From Thamnaconus septentrionalis (Eukaryota; Chordata; Actinopteri; Tetraodontiformes; Monacanthidae): a DNA stretch of 64,000 nt. The translations under genes and the position numbers were made by a program. Below are positions 24,421-39,344 of the stretch, piece by piece. Each line of letters starts with the position of its first letter. Positions within the stretch are counted from its first letter, which is position 1. Location of the stretch: contig CM020509.1 of assembly GCA_009823395.1 (NCBI GenBank), positions 15,547,001 to 15,611,000 of the forward strand. The letters are read 5' to 3'. The notes beneath the pieces were generated by a model. That model did no database searches, had not been told where the DNA came from, and saw only the letters and a program-made list of their open reading frames with translations.

Positions 24421-27400
24421 CCGGAATAAAGTGCTGATGACAGTGAAACAGAAATATCTCCTGGCGTGCTGCGTAGGGGAGGGTGTGGGAGGGGGGGGGG
24501 GGGGTTCTGGGGATCCAACCCCTGACCATTAAAACCACTTGATCTGTGTTGTCAGCGCGCGGCTCCGACCGTTTCCCCCGATTGGACGTGGCGAGCGCAA
24601 TCGAATCGGCGGGAACGACGCCGCGCTAACGGCCGGCGGTAATGCGCTCGGACGGACTCGGTTTGAAGGCAAATTGCGGAGCTGCAGCAGCCCCCCCATT
24701 CCCCCACCACCACCACCCCACCATCTCCCTTTTGGGCGCAAAAGGCGAAAGAGAAACGTCACGTCACGGCGCGGCACTGTTTGTCTCCGGCGCGCCCCTC
24801 GCTGCTCCGCCTGTCCTTAGCGCTCGCTATCCCCATGAGTGAGAATTAAGTGAACATGATGTGCTCGCTCAGCCGTGACCCTCCTCCGTTTCTCCCTCCA
24901 ATGGTTAATTTGGAGAGTGCTGTTGTGTGGCTCTCGCCATTTCACACATGGCTACGTAAAAACCTGTGGGCGGTTGCTCCAGGGGACCGCTGTCCACGTT
25001 TGTGTGTCCATGCATGAGTCTGGGATGAAATATTGAAGTGTTCTATCATCGAGCGATCGGCTCGGCCCCCCCGCTAGCGCCATTACCGTCCTTTAATTTC
25101 CACCCCCCCCTCCACCGACCACCCCCAAAAACCCGGCCCGTTTTCCTTCCCTTACTTTTTTTCCGGCGGCGCGGCTTCATTTGAGCTCCGCATGGCATGC
25201 GAGATCAGGAAGGCAAAAACCTCATCTGGAGCCATGACAGAGCTAATCCATCGCAGCTGCAGAATGAAAAGGCCGTTTGGAGTGAATCCATTCCAACGGG
25301 CCTCAATGAGGAAGCTTCTCTCAGATGCCGCTGCCCTTTGCAGCCCCGACAGTGCCGGGATATGATGAAAAAGGACTTGGGAGAGTCCAGTGGCTCAGCT
25401 ATGTTTATGAGAAAAGGAATAACGGGGGTAGAAAAGCGGAGGCGGGGGCGGGAGGGGGGCAGAGTGCTAAAGATGGAGCGATAAGGTGACAGACCCCAGC
25501 GCCTGTGTGCGACTGCGAGCTGGATCGCAAAACAAATAGCAGGAGAGATATGAGCCGCCCTACATCTTTTTGCACATAACCTGTCCTGCTGAGCTGAGAG
25601 GACGATGGCTGGCTCTCCAGGACGACTGTGTGCCATTTGTTCGGTGGCAGACGGCAGCCAAACGCGGTGATTATCACCGCTGGCAATTCAGATGCAGATT
25701 TTTTATTTTTTACTATTATTATTATCATAATTTTTCAAAATGGAACTGTTTTTTGTTTTTCCGTGAGTTAAGGCTTCTCCCTTTATATCATAATAAATGA
25801 CAAGGAAAGCTGTCAAAAACACAAGACTATTTTATTTTTTTAGGCCTTTTTAAATCACCCCATGATGCATTTTCCTGGATCAGCATCCTGCCCTTTAGAT
25901 TGCAAACGGACACCGAGCCTGAATAACCAACCTTTCTGAAACATTCCATGATGAGAACTGCTTCCTGTAGCCAACAGTAGCACATTTTTCTCCTGCCTAT
26001 TGTATATAGCTGCTACTGCTGCCTCTGTTGGCCAATCCCTAAGCTGCAGGGGGATATAGACTTTGGCTCCTTTATGCAAAAAGAAGCTTAAGTCGGAAAT
26101 TTGCTCCCAAGTAGCCAGAGTCTTTTTTCAAAAAAAAAAAGTCAGTGAATGTTGACGGCCATATTTAGCGTTCTCTCTTTAGTTAGTGAAGAAATGAAAT
26201 GTAGATGAGGTTCAAGATAAAACTAAAGTCCCACTCATTGTCACATCCCAGGGGATGCAAATCTTTTTACTCTGCATTTGAGCCGTCCTTTGAGGTGAGC
26301 AGTAGCAGTGCTGGGAATCAGTTTTTTGCTAAAATTGCCAAGTTGTGGTTTTATCAAATATTAAAATCTAAGAAGATGATAGTGTGTTCCTTTCATTCTA
26401 AAGAGCACCGAAAAAGGTTTGTCTTTCTGCCTGACATTCTTCGAATTTCACTGTATTCTGTTATAAATTCAGGTTTTGGCAATGACTTGCACTAGCATGT
26501 GAGGGACAAACCTTGCTAATGTGAGGTGTTTTGTATCGCAAAATAGGCTCAGGGTCCCTGATTTGTCTAGTGTTTTGTCTTCTATGATCCAATTCTATGC
26601 AAAATTACTTGGGTTGCGAGTAATGGCAATAAAGTTATCGTACCTTATACGATCATATTTAACATTAAGGTAAATATAAGGTAGGTACGTAGGTACTGGT
26701 TTTACTGTATTATATAAAGTCAACAGTCCAGAGATTATTCCTATTCCAACCCCAGAGTGAACCTATTTGTATATGACGCTGCAAACGATGCAGTGGTGTC
26801 AGATATTTTTTGCCGTTTCAGGAAGGCAAACTTTCCCATTGAAAAAAAAAAAAAAGAAATCCTTATTCGATGGAAAATGAGCTTGACAGTCAGTTCAGTG
26901 TTCCTCTCTGCCACGCTTCCTTCACCCATTGGGGAGAGAGTCAGTATCACGGTGTCATGAGGCTGATCTCTCCAGCTTATTCCAGCTTGACTACATTACG
27001 GTGCATTGACCATATCAGACGGGGTATCAGACTTCCACCAAATTAGACTGAAATTACTCTTATCGGCGACGGTGCCCGGCGCACTTTCAGACAATGAGAG
27101 GTCCGCTGGGAATAAAATGGAGCACATCTTTTCATCTGACGCGGCCAAAAAAAAAACAAAAAAAAAAACTCTTTACTCTCATCCGTCTATTTGAAATGGC
27201 TCTTTGGAGAAGTCCCTCGCTGAAGGCCTTTATTAGGTTTTGCAGAGAACGGCGAGAAAGGTGAGGAAAGGCATATCCCAGGGTCTGCATGTCAGGAGCG
27301 GCCCTCATATAAAGGATCTCAGCTAACCCCGCTGCAGTAGCCCTCAGTTTTTCCATCTCCACCCCTTCCTCCTCGCTCTGTTGTCACTTCTTCCAGAATT

Positions 27401-30400
27401 ATCATTCAGGGACGGGGCATCGCCTCAGCGAGGGCGCTAATAAGATGAAAAGTGGCACTGGACTCCACATACTTAACCAGGCCTGGATTGAGGCTAAGAA
27501 GGAGACAGGATCCTTTACGTGATGTCTTCAAGGTTAAACAACGGCTTCCATCTCCTGTCCCCGCTCACTTATTCCATTATTCTTCAGACAGAGGCAAGCA
27601 GCTGGGAGGGCCCGGTCTGGAGTGGTGCCGTTTTAAAATTCAACCCCATGCTAATCCCTCAATAGCCCCAGCTCGGTTTATTTCAACGCCACGAGAAATG
27701 AATTGTGACATGTAATTTGATTAGGGACGCCAGGGGCAAAGGCTTAGTTTACGCGCACAGGAAGTGAACCTCGCAAGATTGGCTGATATTCATCGGCTCC
27801 TGGTGGCCCCCGTGCAGCACACTCCTCGTTACGCGTGTACATGCGAGCCACGGCACAAGACACCGAGCTCACAAATCTCCCCAAAGGACAAAAACAACAA
27901 GTCAGGAAGCATTAAACTCAGCGGGCTAGCACTCCAGCTAGAATATGGGAATTTCAAGACTCATTTCTGTCCTGTCTTGGTGCTGAGGGAAAGAGAAAAT
28001 GACAAACAGAAACGAGTTTAGCCAGCGAGGCTGGGGATCAGATAAAATTGATGCGTGCAGAGGGGCAGGACAAACAACCAGCATTTTGACATTGATGGAA
28101 AAATATATGTGCCTGCCAGACATCCACAAAGTTTACTTTGGATCAACCCAAATAACGGCGGGAACAAAGCAGCATCATCGCTGCCAGGTATTTCCCTTGC
28201 TTTGAAGAATTGGACTTAAAACAAGTCAGTCAGGGGTCTCACCTGAAATATCAGCACCAATATTTCTTGTGTGCTCCCAGAGCTCCTTGACTAAGGTTGA
28301 ATACGGTGCAGCTTCCATCATTTTAATCTCCCCGTGTGAGACTGGAGACTCGTTTGTCCTTGTGTCTTAAAGGCATCCATCATCAAGTCCATGAAGTGCC
28401 TCCTCTCATCCAGCACAGCTAATCCCTCCAATTTGTTGTGAAGGCACAACCCCAGACCATTTCTGACAGCACCGGCTCGGATGCTGTTGTCCGACACGCT
28501 GGACCTTCTCCTTCCTTTCCACATTTTTTTCCCAGCCGCAGATGTTCCGGGCTTCCTCTCTCCTCTAACTTGTCTCCAGTCGCAGCCCTCAGATAATGAT
28601 TAGCCTGTGTATGTGAGGTGACGTTCCCATGCTTTCAGCTGCTGTCCATCTTTTGTACCCCCAACACTCTTCATCAGTCATCCTGGCATGCTTCCCTGCC
28701 ACATGCTCCATTCCAATTCCTTCCTCCATATACGAGTCCGCCTCAGCCCCTGCAATGCTGATTTGGAGGATTAGTGGTGTGTGAGGGACTTTGTCACCAG
28801 CTTCCTCGGAAATCCAATTAAAGAATATCAGAAGTCTTACATGTTTCGCACTCGGCCGAATCCTCCGTTAAGATGCACACCGTTGCGCAGTCAAAGGTGG
28901 ACGTGTTGCCGGAGTCGAGGGGAGAGCTCATCTTTGCAAGGACGGGAGAAGTCCAGGAGCACTCTGCCTTCGCCCCTGCATTGCAGCAAACGGTGGGCTG
29001 CATCAGCCCGTTGGAGAAGGGGACGGCTGTTTGTTCAGCATGATAAGATGGGATCTGGGCGCGCACTCTCATAGTGGAGGAGGAGGCTGAGGGCTTTTCA
29101 TTTGCAATCGGAACGTATAGATGGTCCTTGATTGCATGTGTCAAAGCAAAATGGGATCTTTGCATTTATCGGCAAAGTCCTAGCGAACTGATTTTCCCCG
29201 GGGCCATTCAGCAAAAAGTCCAATCTCATAGCTGTCATTGTAACATTGTTATCTCGACTATTGGAATGGCTGAGCATTCAAACCTGTCCGGGCCTTCTGT
29301 TGCCTTTGCCCCCGCATAATTATTTTTGCTTAGTCAAATGGAAGGAGGCGATAATGACTGCATCAGCACACGTAGCGATTCTCCGCGACGCGCCAGTCTG
29401 TTTGAACTGCTCAGTCCGCCGCCGCTCGCTGGTCAAACAAAAGCACCGTGGTCAGACCTTCAAGGTGAAAATATCTGTCAGGAGGAGATTGAGTTGAGAG
29501 TCATCCAGTCCTTCGGGGATTGCTCACTGGCCACTCACACAAGTACAGGACTTTATCATCAAGATAGCAGGTGGAGAGAGGAGAAAAGAGCCCCTGCTTA
29601 AAGGGCTGCTGAGGGGAAGGCAGAGAGAAAAGAGAATGGGTAATGAACTTCAGTGAACAGGAAGTGAATGCTAGTGGGGAACCTCCAACCTCAGTAATCT
29701 TTCTAGCCGGCAGCAGAGCAAACGCTTGATGCTTGATATGTCTTGCAATACTAATGAATTAACATTATGTATATATATATATACACAGTATATATTCACA
29801 CACATGTAATTTATTTGCAGACAGAGAGACTTTCGTAATCCGATTAGTCCGATTAAAAATATCACCACCGAATCACAGACGTACATCATGACACCGTCAT
29901 CTGCATCTGCAGTGCTCAGCCAGTCATCGGTCAGTCAGCCTACTAGAAGCTTACTAGCCATGCACAAAGCAGCAAAACATTGTTGGAAATGAATAGTTCA
30001 AAATAAATGATTAAGGGTCTTTTAAAAAAACGTTGACAGCTATTTTTAATACTGCAAAATATCGCTTTCATTTCCCAGAGTTTTATTTTATTTATTATTG
30101 TACATCATGTATTTCTCCATTAAAAACTCCTGGCAGATTGTATCTATTATTTATACATTTTGAAAGCTCTTTTTTCTTTCTTTTTTCCCATAATTTCCCC
30201 TCTACCGCAGCACAGACCTGGTCACATGGACTGCTACTTGTGAAGGCCTTTGTTCAGAACTCTACATTTCCTATAGCTTAAAAAAAAGGATTTAAAGTCA
30301 GATGTCGTATCTTTGCACAGGTTTCCCAGAATGAAACACTGTAGAGGATTACTTCTAAATGATGAACGGTAGTCTACGCTGAGACCGGAGCCAAAAGCTA

Positions 30401-31943
30401 ATGGATATATTGTTATCTTTATTGCGACATTTGGCAAGTTAATTTGGTTTATTACAGTGAGCAGGTTTTCTACTGGGTCACTACTCAAACTAGGGAAATT
30501 ATATGATATTCAAGTCACGTCGCCCTACTGTGCGGACAAAATAGAGACATTTTCGTGTACCCCGTATCACAATTAAACTTCAGGTACATCAGGAAATGTG
30601 TTCTGAATCGCAGAGGTATCAAAATAGCTGACTTATTTTTGTTTCATTTTTTTATATATATATATTTTTTTTTACCAGAATCTTCCAGCTATTATGGGAG
30701 AAAACCAAGGAGAACAGAATTCAAACAGGAAGCAAATAAATAATGGTGTGATGGCATGTGCAAGAACGACAGTACAATCCCTTCAAGTAGATCTAGGAAG
30801 TGATGCCTGTAAGCCTCCCTTAGTGTTGCTTTACATTATTAGCACAAGCAGCCAGCGACCTCATCGTCGTCGGAGACCCTCTAATTTCAGCCACTGAAGC
30901 ACTGGCCTTTCAGTGACGGCCGTAGCCAGAGGGAATCTGTTTTCAGGTTACCCGTGCATTAGTCCCATCTCGTGAACACCGGAATATCTCAGCAAAGCCC
31001 CGCAGGGAGCCGTGACCTCACATGACACATTTTCCCACCACAAATCACTGAAATTTGGTCAAATTGCACATAAACGGTTTAAGGTTGAATGTGGAAGGTC
31101 ACGCACATTTAAAATCAGAAGGACAAAGGTCAGCTTTCCCCTACGACACCGTGAAGTTTCCAGTCAATAAGTCAATGCAGGGGCAAGAAGGAGGACGCTC
31201 CCCCATGTTCTCTATGTTGTATTAGAATTAGCAGGAGCGGTTCATAACAGCAGATGTGATATTAAACCTACAGCAGTGGGCGAACTGCTAAACTTAAACC
31301 TTTGTTTGGTGTATTTACATTAAAACAATGGCTGTGTGTGGAAACTGGTGCGCTACGATGAGACTATGATGTTGCAGATGAGAAATAAACCTCTAGTGGA
31401 TGTTCCCAGACATCCTGTGTAGACAACATCAGGATCCAGGGTTCCCCGGCTGCGTATTGCACGGCGGTGATCAATGCTATTCATTCCAGCTGCCGTTGGA
31501 CCTAAAGCGGCAGCTGATCTGTGTGCACAATAAAGCCAAACAATTTCTTTCTGCTGGGGAAAAAAAAAAGAAGCTAAATTTATGCATGCTCTAACGCACC
31601 ATTTGGTGGCTGCAGAAATCGACGTCTTCATATGAGCTTTTGTGAAATAGTGGGTACATTACGGCCGGGGCGTTGACAACAGAGTTTATGTGCTCGCAAA
31701 TGAAATCAAATCTCCCAAACCGGGGGAAGAGCGGGGCGTGTGTTGTTCGACTGCGGAGGAAGGGTGGAAGTTAGAAAGGCGTCCTCCAGACACCGGGGGG
31801 ATGCTGATGTCACGGTGGGTGAGCTCCAGGCTAACAGGCCCCGCTGACGGAGGATTCCCAGGAGGAGCCTTCTTATCTCCCATCATCCATCATGCACTCT
31901 GGTAGTCAAACACACGAGTACGTATAAAGAGAGACACAATAAG

Positions 31944-32000
31944 CCCCGCTCCCTCCCTCCCTTCCTCCTCCCTCCCTCCCTCCCTCCTCCCTCCTCCCCC
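31944..32000 (+). repeat. CCCT/CTCC polypyrimidine tract
   Basis: About 57 bases consist almost entirely of C and T in CCCT and CCT units, in intron 2. Confidence 0.9.
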
Positions 32001-32457
32001 GAAGAGGAGGGTGCACGGCGGAGAGCGGTCACGCCGAACTGCAGTTTAGCTCCCGTAACTATAATTCATGCAGAAAATAATGAAGCCGGAGTGTTCCATC
32101 ACGCTGCATCAGCCGCAAAAACACACATTTAGCGTCCGCGTGCGTCTTTGACTCGCCCTCTTTGCCGCAGCCTGGATACCGATGCCACTTAACCCGCCGC
32201 ATGTTCCAAACTTGAGGTAGGTGCTAGATGTTGATGGAGGCGGACGGCTAACAGCTTCCCTTTTTTAATGTTTCATGGAGCGAGGCGCGGCGGAGTCGCC
32301 CTCCACTCTGGCTGCTGCCATTTGGCCTTAACCGTGAGATGCACTTCACATCTCTATATGACAAAAAGCTGATGCAGTCCCCCCAGGGCACTTTAACAGA
32401 TATGTCCCGCTGAGAACGTCCCCTCTCCGAAGAAAAGGCTCGTTCTGATCTATAGGC

Positions 32458-32459
<2 letters not shown>

Positions 32460-32551
<92 letters not shown>
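32460..32551 (+). repeat. Compound (TG)n(AG)n microsatellite
   Basis: About 14 TG units (32461-32488) run directly into about 31 AG units (32489-32550). Confidence 0.97.
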
Positions 32552-33094
32552 CAGTTTGGATTTAACATGCAGAGGAGCTGTGAGGGCCAGGAGTGCCAGA
32601 AGCTGAAATAGGAAGTGGACCGTGTGTGACTTAAGAGCTAGAAAAAGAAAAAAGGGGGAAGAATGGATTTGGTGAGGAAGCTAATGTAGCAAAACAGATA
32701 AACAGGGCCGATCATCGTTGACATTTACAGTTCCTGGCCGTCCTGGCAGGGTTAGCGCCGGGTTTGTGCACGGCTCTCTGGCTCGTGGGCGCAGATGAAC
32801 GCTCCGGCCCTTAATACCCCCGGTGCATGAAAAGGTTCTTTATTTTCTTTCCCTCGCCTTAAGAAAGAACGAAAGAAAGAAGAATTAGCCAAGCGTGCCT
32901 GCAGGACAGCCGCGTCTCCCTGCGAACGAGCGTTCCAGGCCAGCCATCTCAAGCGATGCATCAGAAATTGTAACATCCCCGTAGCACAGCCAAGTGTCCT
33001 GATTACAGAGAGGGAACGAGGGCGGCGCAACTATGTGTGTGTTTGACCAGTGAACTGGAGACGGGATGCACGCTTCCCTGCAGCAGGGTGGGTG

Positions 33095-33121
33095 GGAGGA
33101 GGAGGAGGAGGAGGAGGAGGC
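33095..33121 (+). repeat. (GGA)n microsatellite
   Basis: About nine GGA units. Confidence 0.9.
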
Positions 33122-33576
33122 AGTTTCGCTGCAGAGGGAGAAGAAAGGAGCGAAACGGGGAGAGAAAAGATGGAGGGCAGGAGGATTTATCCTTACGTTG
33201 TTTACAGTTGTCGTGCTAATGACGTCGCGCTCGTACGAGCGCCGCCGACTAAACAAGTCGTCAGGGAAATCCAAGGTGACACTCGGGGAAAATCACCGGG
33301 TCGCATTAACCCACTCGTTATTCCTCTCAGAGACTGCAAGGGGCTCCGTCCGCCTTATTTCCACCTGCTGCACAGCATTTATTGCATTTTTATTTAATTA
33401 CACAGCAGGATGAGCCAGAGGCTGGGCCACTTATCGGGGGAACTGGTCTCTCTCCTGACTTCGCCGCCGCTGTTTACGCCATCTCGGCCGACGCCAATCT
33501 CCGGCCCAGCTGGCGGAGCGCGGCGATATTATGGGGGAAACAATATGAGAGGAGACGAAGCGAGAGGCACTCAGGT

Positions 33577-33621
33577 GGAGAGAGAGAGAGAGGGAAAGAG
33601 AGAGAGGGAGAGAGAGAGAGA
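33577..33621 (+). repeat. Imperfect (AG)n tract
   Basis: AG units with GGG and AAAG interruptions. Confidence 0.9.
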
Positions 33622-35447
33622 CCGCCACGCCTGAGAAGGATGTGCACGGCCGTGGAGGCTGAGACGGCGAACGCCAGCCGAGGTTGAACGTGGGGTGAGG
33701 AGAAGGAGGAGAGGGTGGGTGGCACCATGGAATTCGTGCCTTTGCAGAATTTGGGTCTCATCCTTTGAAAAACGCAAGCTTTTCAAGTGATATGCGACAT
33801 TATTAGCCAGACGCTGCCAAGACCTCTGGGATCGTCCCGGGTATCCATCATGAACAGGGAACATTTGGGAAGACGGACGGACCAACCTTCTTTCTGTCAT
33901 AATGTTAGATTTATTGGTACTAATCGGATTTGTTACTGCCAGCTTAACCTGGCCACCGTAACCTGCGGCGCCGCTTTGTTTCACTAAACTCCTGCCAAGA
34001 CCGTTCCGGAGTTACGGCCAAACAAGGTTGTGGACCAAGAAATAAAGTCTTTGTTGCTGTTTTATTTGGTCTGTCTTTTAGTATGAAAATGCCATCCAGT
34101 TGTGATAAAACTGCCTCTCTGCAGCACCTCGCTAATCTTTTATAGCAGCGGACATCATTTACAGCTAATTGTAGCTTTGTTTACCTGATCTTCTTCTGTG
34201 GTTTTCCAGAACTGGTCTTGACCTTCGTCACAACTTGACTTTTCTCGCTGCAAACAAAGCTGATCAGTTAAGGAATCGATAGAAAATAAGACACGGTTGA
34301 GAATGTGTCATACTTGGCAAGATGGCTACACGGAGAGTTCAGCGTTGCAATCTGAGCAGTGTCGCTGCTGTACAAGGGTACGACATCAAGGAAACAGTTC
34401 ATGGTTTCTTTTTGGTTTGAAGCTTAAGGACCTTCAATAATAGATAAAGCACAACATCCGAGCGCAGTTTCTGGGAGATGCAACAACTGTTTCCTAATAG
34501 ACAGCAAGCGTTAGACTGCTGGACTTGGCCAATGAATGTCTGCTCATTTCTACCTTATTATTAACTGTTATCAGACTCACAGTGTTTACGCTCTACTCAT
34601 TACCCTCTCTGTGTTGTTATTCATCCCCTGACTCAGAGAGAATTAGGCTTTATTTAAAATTTAAAGAGTTAAGAAAATTACATGCACCCTCAAATTAGCA
34701 AAGTGGCAAATTGGTGCTGCGTGTTCAATTTTAGATGATAAGACGAAAAAAAATAATTCTTGGAAAATCTGCCTTGTTTGTACCTTGCAAAAAAATATTT
34801 GTCTCTATTTTTTTTTTAAAGGTTATCATCACTTAATGAGATGACACTTCCTGTTTGCAGAGCCCCCTCAATGTCCTCACAGGCGGCGCCATCTTGACCC
34901 AACTGCCCACGGAAACGGCCTGCGAGTGGTTATGAGTGAGAAAACACAAGCTCCTGCGCAGAACAATCAATACCAAAGCGTCGGTTCATTTTCCGCAGCG
35001 TCAAATAGGTGTGACTCTAATGTGGCGATGAATGCGATTTGACTGTAACCGCCATCAGAGGTCACGCAGTGTTGCCACATGTTCCCCTGGGGGGTCAAAC
35101 TGAGGAAATGGCCGTGACTGCGAGCAGAACGGGGGGGTGAGACTCCCTGTCCTAGCGGCAGAGTTTGCCAGTTTATCCATAAAGGGAGGTGATTGGTTGT
35201 GGCAGTGATGGAAGGGTTGCACTCAGCCGGCGTGCGAGGTTTCACCAAGTAATACGATTATGGAAACAGTTCATGTTCCGGGTTTTGAAGCACAAGAATC
35301 CTGAATAAAAGATGAAACGCAGTGTTTCCACTGTAAGACTCGCAGGTGTTTAAGGAATGGCTGGGTTGCACTTTGTGACTGTATAGAGAGGAGGACTAGA
35401 CTGTGAAGAGAAGCAGCGCGGCTCCTGTGGCAGGGTGACCTGAGTGC

Positions 35448-35450
<3 letters not shown>

Positions 35451-35480
<30 letters not shown>
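35451..35480 (+). repeat. (CAG)10 microsatellite
   Basis: Ten perfect CAG units (AGC frame on the + strand, poly-Leu on the - strand) in intron 2. It is not in an exon. Confidence 0.97.
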
Positions 35481-35481
<1 letters not shown>

Positions 35482-38400
35482 TTTCTGGCAGATCTGGCGC
35501 AGTGAGACCGGAGGTCACATGCCCCCAAAAATATAACAGATCACTCTATGAGAAGAGAGACTCCGTTACTTTAAGGGATAAACAGAAGAGAAGGGATGCA
35601 AGGTCACAGTCAGCGAATCCCGACAAAACCTGACCTAACAAGCAGAGAACAGCACCGCTGAGGAGAAGAGGTTGCCAGATCTGGGCCCAAAGGAAGAATC
35701 TTTCAATTGAAAGCAGAGAAAAGTGGTGCTTAACCAAGAACTGGATGCATACCCCGCTGTGAAATACAATAGAATACATTTACATCATATAACTATATGC
35801 ATGTCTGTTATAAACTATTAATAACTACGTAACTACATTGAAATTACATATTTTGAGTGCAATTCTATAAAAATGCAGTGTGCTATTTGCACACGAAAAA
35901 CGGCCCAAAACATAAAACAAAACAAGATGCTTGATGAACAACTTGTATGGGACATAGTAGAGGTGGCATCATGCTGCTAGCGTGCTAGAACGCCTGTCGT
36001 CTCCTGCCAGTGTTTTCTGCAGAAATACAGAGGTAAAAAGGCAGGATAGCTAACATACTTACATACATGCACTAATTTAATGTTCAAGTGTGAGAAAATG
36101 TCGTCTGTGCTCACAAAAAGTGACAGGAGTGGCCTGGTCACGCATCGGAGGTGCCAAAAAACATCAGAGTCGCCTTTTGGGAGCAAAACTACTCTTGTCG
36201 AAATGAGCACGCAATGAGCGCAATGTACTGGAGCCCAGAGTGCGTGTGTGCGATTTGGGACGCGGCTCTCCAGTTGGGTGTCGGGGAACAGAGGCAGCTC
36301 ACCCCCCTGCAGCACTTACCCACAATACCTCCGTCCATCTGCTGACTCACTTATCAGGAAAGTGTGGCGTGTGCGTGTGAGTGACTTGGCTCGGCCCGAG
36401 TGAAACCGAGAGTGGATGTTTATACCCCCGCGCCGCGTCCCTGTAGCGGGACAGATACGGGCGGGAGTGAATTAGAGGAATGAGGTAATTCGCCGCAGTG
36501 AGCCCGATCGCTCGCTCGCTCTGCACGGCGATCAGGGCGAACGCGGCTCGCTCGTGTGTTGCCGTCAGTCCGAGAGGCTTGCGCGGATGCTGACAAGCGC
36601 GCCCATCACGCCTCGCGTGCGTTAAGCGTGTGTGACTTCATGTTGAGCTTGATTAGGACGGAGACGAGGGGAGACAACCTGCCTTTTTTTTTTTTTTTTT
36701 GCTGTTGTTGATGAATTGTTTCCTTCTCAGCGTCAGTCACCCGGAAGAATTCCTAAAAAAAAAAAAAAAAAAAAAACCCTTCCGATATTTCAAGGGAGGG
36801 TGTCTCCCACTGCACAAATTCAATAAAGATCTGTCAGCCAATCAAGGGCAAATATTTAACGGAGCCATTACGTGAGATTACACGGCGCCTTCCGCCGCTC
36901 GCCGTCATCCAGCCATTGTAGCGGAATGCCGAGACGTACTTACGGATGTTAAGAATGCTTGATTACCCAGCGGGAACACTTTAGAGTCAATCAAAATAAG
37001 TGAACAGTCGTTCACGATGGGCCAGGAAGGCACAACACATCTGTAGGCTCGCCGTCTCCGCTTACATATTAATAGCTTCCCAACTCGCGGCGGTCGGTTG
37101 TGGCGCGCACGCTCCCAAAAGGGCGGGCGAACAACGCGCTGCAATAAAAGATCTGTTTAACAGCAGATGATACAACAGATGATGATCATGGATAAATAAG
37201 ATGAAAGTGAATTGCGCAACTAATGATAGAGAAGGAAGTCGCTTTCGAATGTTCCCGTGTTGAATGGTTTCCTTTGAGGACACTGCAGTAGCTACAGACA
37301 GAGCCATGTTTTTTGATCAGTATTTAGAAAGCAGTAAGTTAGTGTTTGTCCGCCAAATTCTTGTAAACAACCCATCACATAAACATCTTCAAATACCCTA
37401 AAATAAACAAAAATTATTGGAAAAGTATGGAATTTGATAGAATAATATACAATATACACACATGAGTTGTTGACCTTTTATAGTGCAAGGAATCATTTAG
37501 TCATTTCTAGAGGCATATTATCAAAGACAAAAACATAATAATAAATATAACATGGACTGTTTTGTTGTTGACCCTTACAGGAGGAGGTTGAAGTGTCTCT
37601 GTATCTTGGTTCTATGCAGTGACTTGCTAGTAGTCGTTACATTGTGTCAAATGGTTTGACTGAGCAGCTCCTCATTGTTAATGTCTTAATGTCTAAAAGG
37701 AAATGAAGGTTCTTCATTTAATTTCATTTCAGAATTTTAACATCATTCGCTTCTATTATTTTTTTACATTCACATTTAAAGAAACTCACTCTTGAAAAAT
37801 GAATTTCTCATCTCCCCTGTTGACTTCCTGTACAAGATACTTTTGAAAAAAATATCTAATTGTTCCACTCAGTGTGCATTGTGAAGTGTTCAGCATGGTT
37901 ACACCAAACCTACAGATGATTCCAATGTGGGTTCATTTCCATGTACCTGAAGCCACCTCCCTGGTGCTTGAACATTGAATCAAGGGATCCTTCACAATCG
38001 GTTGCTCACTGTCCTGGCAGTCTTCCCTGAGACGCTGCCAAAGCGATGCTGCGAGCGACGCTGCACCGGCAGCGGCAGGAGTCGGTCGCCGTGGCGGCGG
38101 GAGCTGCAGGTCCGGCGTGACGCCCGTGTGTGTGTCTCCGTCTCTTCCTGCTGCCACTTTGCTGCAACACAGCAAACACACATTGTCCTGCTTGATTTCA
38201 CAACAACGACAACAACAGCCGCAGCCGGATATCTGCTGACACGTTGCAGGCGAGGGGATAGTGGGAGCCTCTCAATTTTTAATGCAGGCAACGCCGTCCT
38301 TCCCCCTGCATTATGTATCCGTCCTTATTTTGCTGGTTAGAAGGCAACATCGTTGATCCTGCCTGACCACAGCAAAAGCATCAAGTCACTTCTAGAAACT

Positions 38401-38905
38401 CAGTGCATCGCTGCTGTAATTTGCCCAGGGAAGTCAAATGTCACATCAAAAGGTTTTGCTGTTGCCTGGCTGTGATAAACACACATATTTACAATCAGAA
38501 AGAATCTGAATGTGCTCAGGGTTTGGCGATTTTAGCCTGTCGTCACACACGACGGCTTATGCGGGGGAACAAAAGGTGGATTCACACCAGAGTGGCCTTT
38601 CTCTGATTAAAACTGCTGATGGGAGAGAAAATGTGTTGCAGAGCGACACAGGAGTGACCTTATTCCTGCAGTGCAGGTCGCTCGGCCTCCCACTCTGACT
38701 GCTGCTCATATTTTCATAGCTGGAGAATGAAGTTAAAAAATCAGCAGGTTTTACATTTGTTTGCACCACTAGATGGTACAAAATCGTATGCGCCGGCTCT
38801 TTAAGTGATAACAATTTTGAAATGTGTTGTCATGCTGTCAGTCACGGACATTCATTTTCAGATGTTTCATTAAAAATTAATTAAGATAATTAAGAAGATT
38901 AAGAT

Positions 38906-38938
38906 GGGTGGTGGTGGTGGTGGTGGTGGTGGTGGTGT
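38906..38938 (+). repeat. (GGT)n microsatellite
   Basis: About ten GGT/GTG units about 400 bases before exon 3. Confidence 0.95.
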
Positions 38939-39344
38939 GTGTAGGTGCTGCTACTGTCAGTCAGCAGGAATAATTTAAACTTAACTTTGGGACGTCCTTA
39001 TTTAAAAAAAAAAAAAAAAAGAAAAGAATTAACTCTCTCTTCCGCTAACAGCAAGGTGCTTTTGCATTTTATGAATATTTGAGCAGAACCTGCGTCGCAG
39101 GTGCAGAAAAACGCTTTGACTTGCACAGCGGGCTAATCAAGAGTCAGGATAAAAGACAAGAATTCCTAATTGACACGTCATTAGTGGCGGGTCAAGGCAC
39201 TGGGGTTGAGCCGCGGCGGCCCCAAAGTGATGAGGAGCACATTTGTGAAGGTGCACGCACTTTTTTTTTTTTTTTCCTTACCCCCCCTTTGAATGTTTCA
39301 TTGCTAAACCGACTGCGTCCTCTCGCCCTCTGCTGTCTCCGCAG

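Larger units (their letters stand above)
16757..39344 (+). other. gria3: gria3 intron 2, main part
   Basis: These 22.6 kb run to the acceptor tctccgcag and are non-coding as far as I can see. The notable contents are simple repeats listed separately, C/G runs near 18460-18482, 21709-21722 and 24490-24505, a hairpin at 20071-20107, and non-repetitive homeodomain/POU-motif blocks such as 24185-24420. CpG-richer patches occur at 22380-22530, 24540-24640 and 36480-36620. No coding exon with flanking splice sites and family resemblance was recognised. Confidence 0.75.

Noticed and set aside
28318..28524. - strand frame starting MWKGRRRSSVSDNS, protein-like in composition
   Set aside because: Short, no known family, no convincing splice partners.
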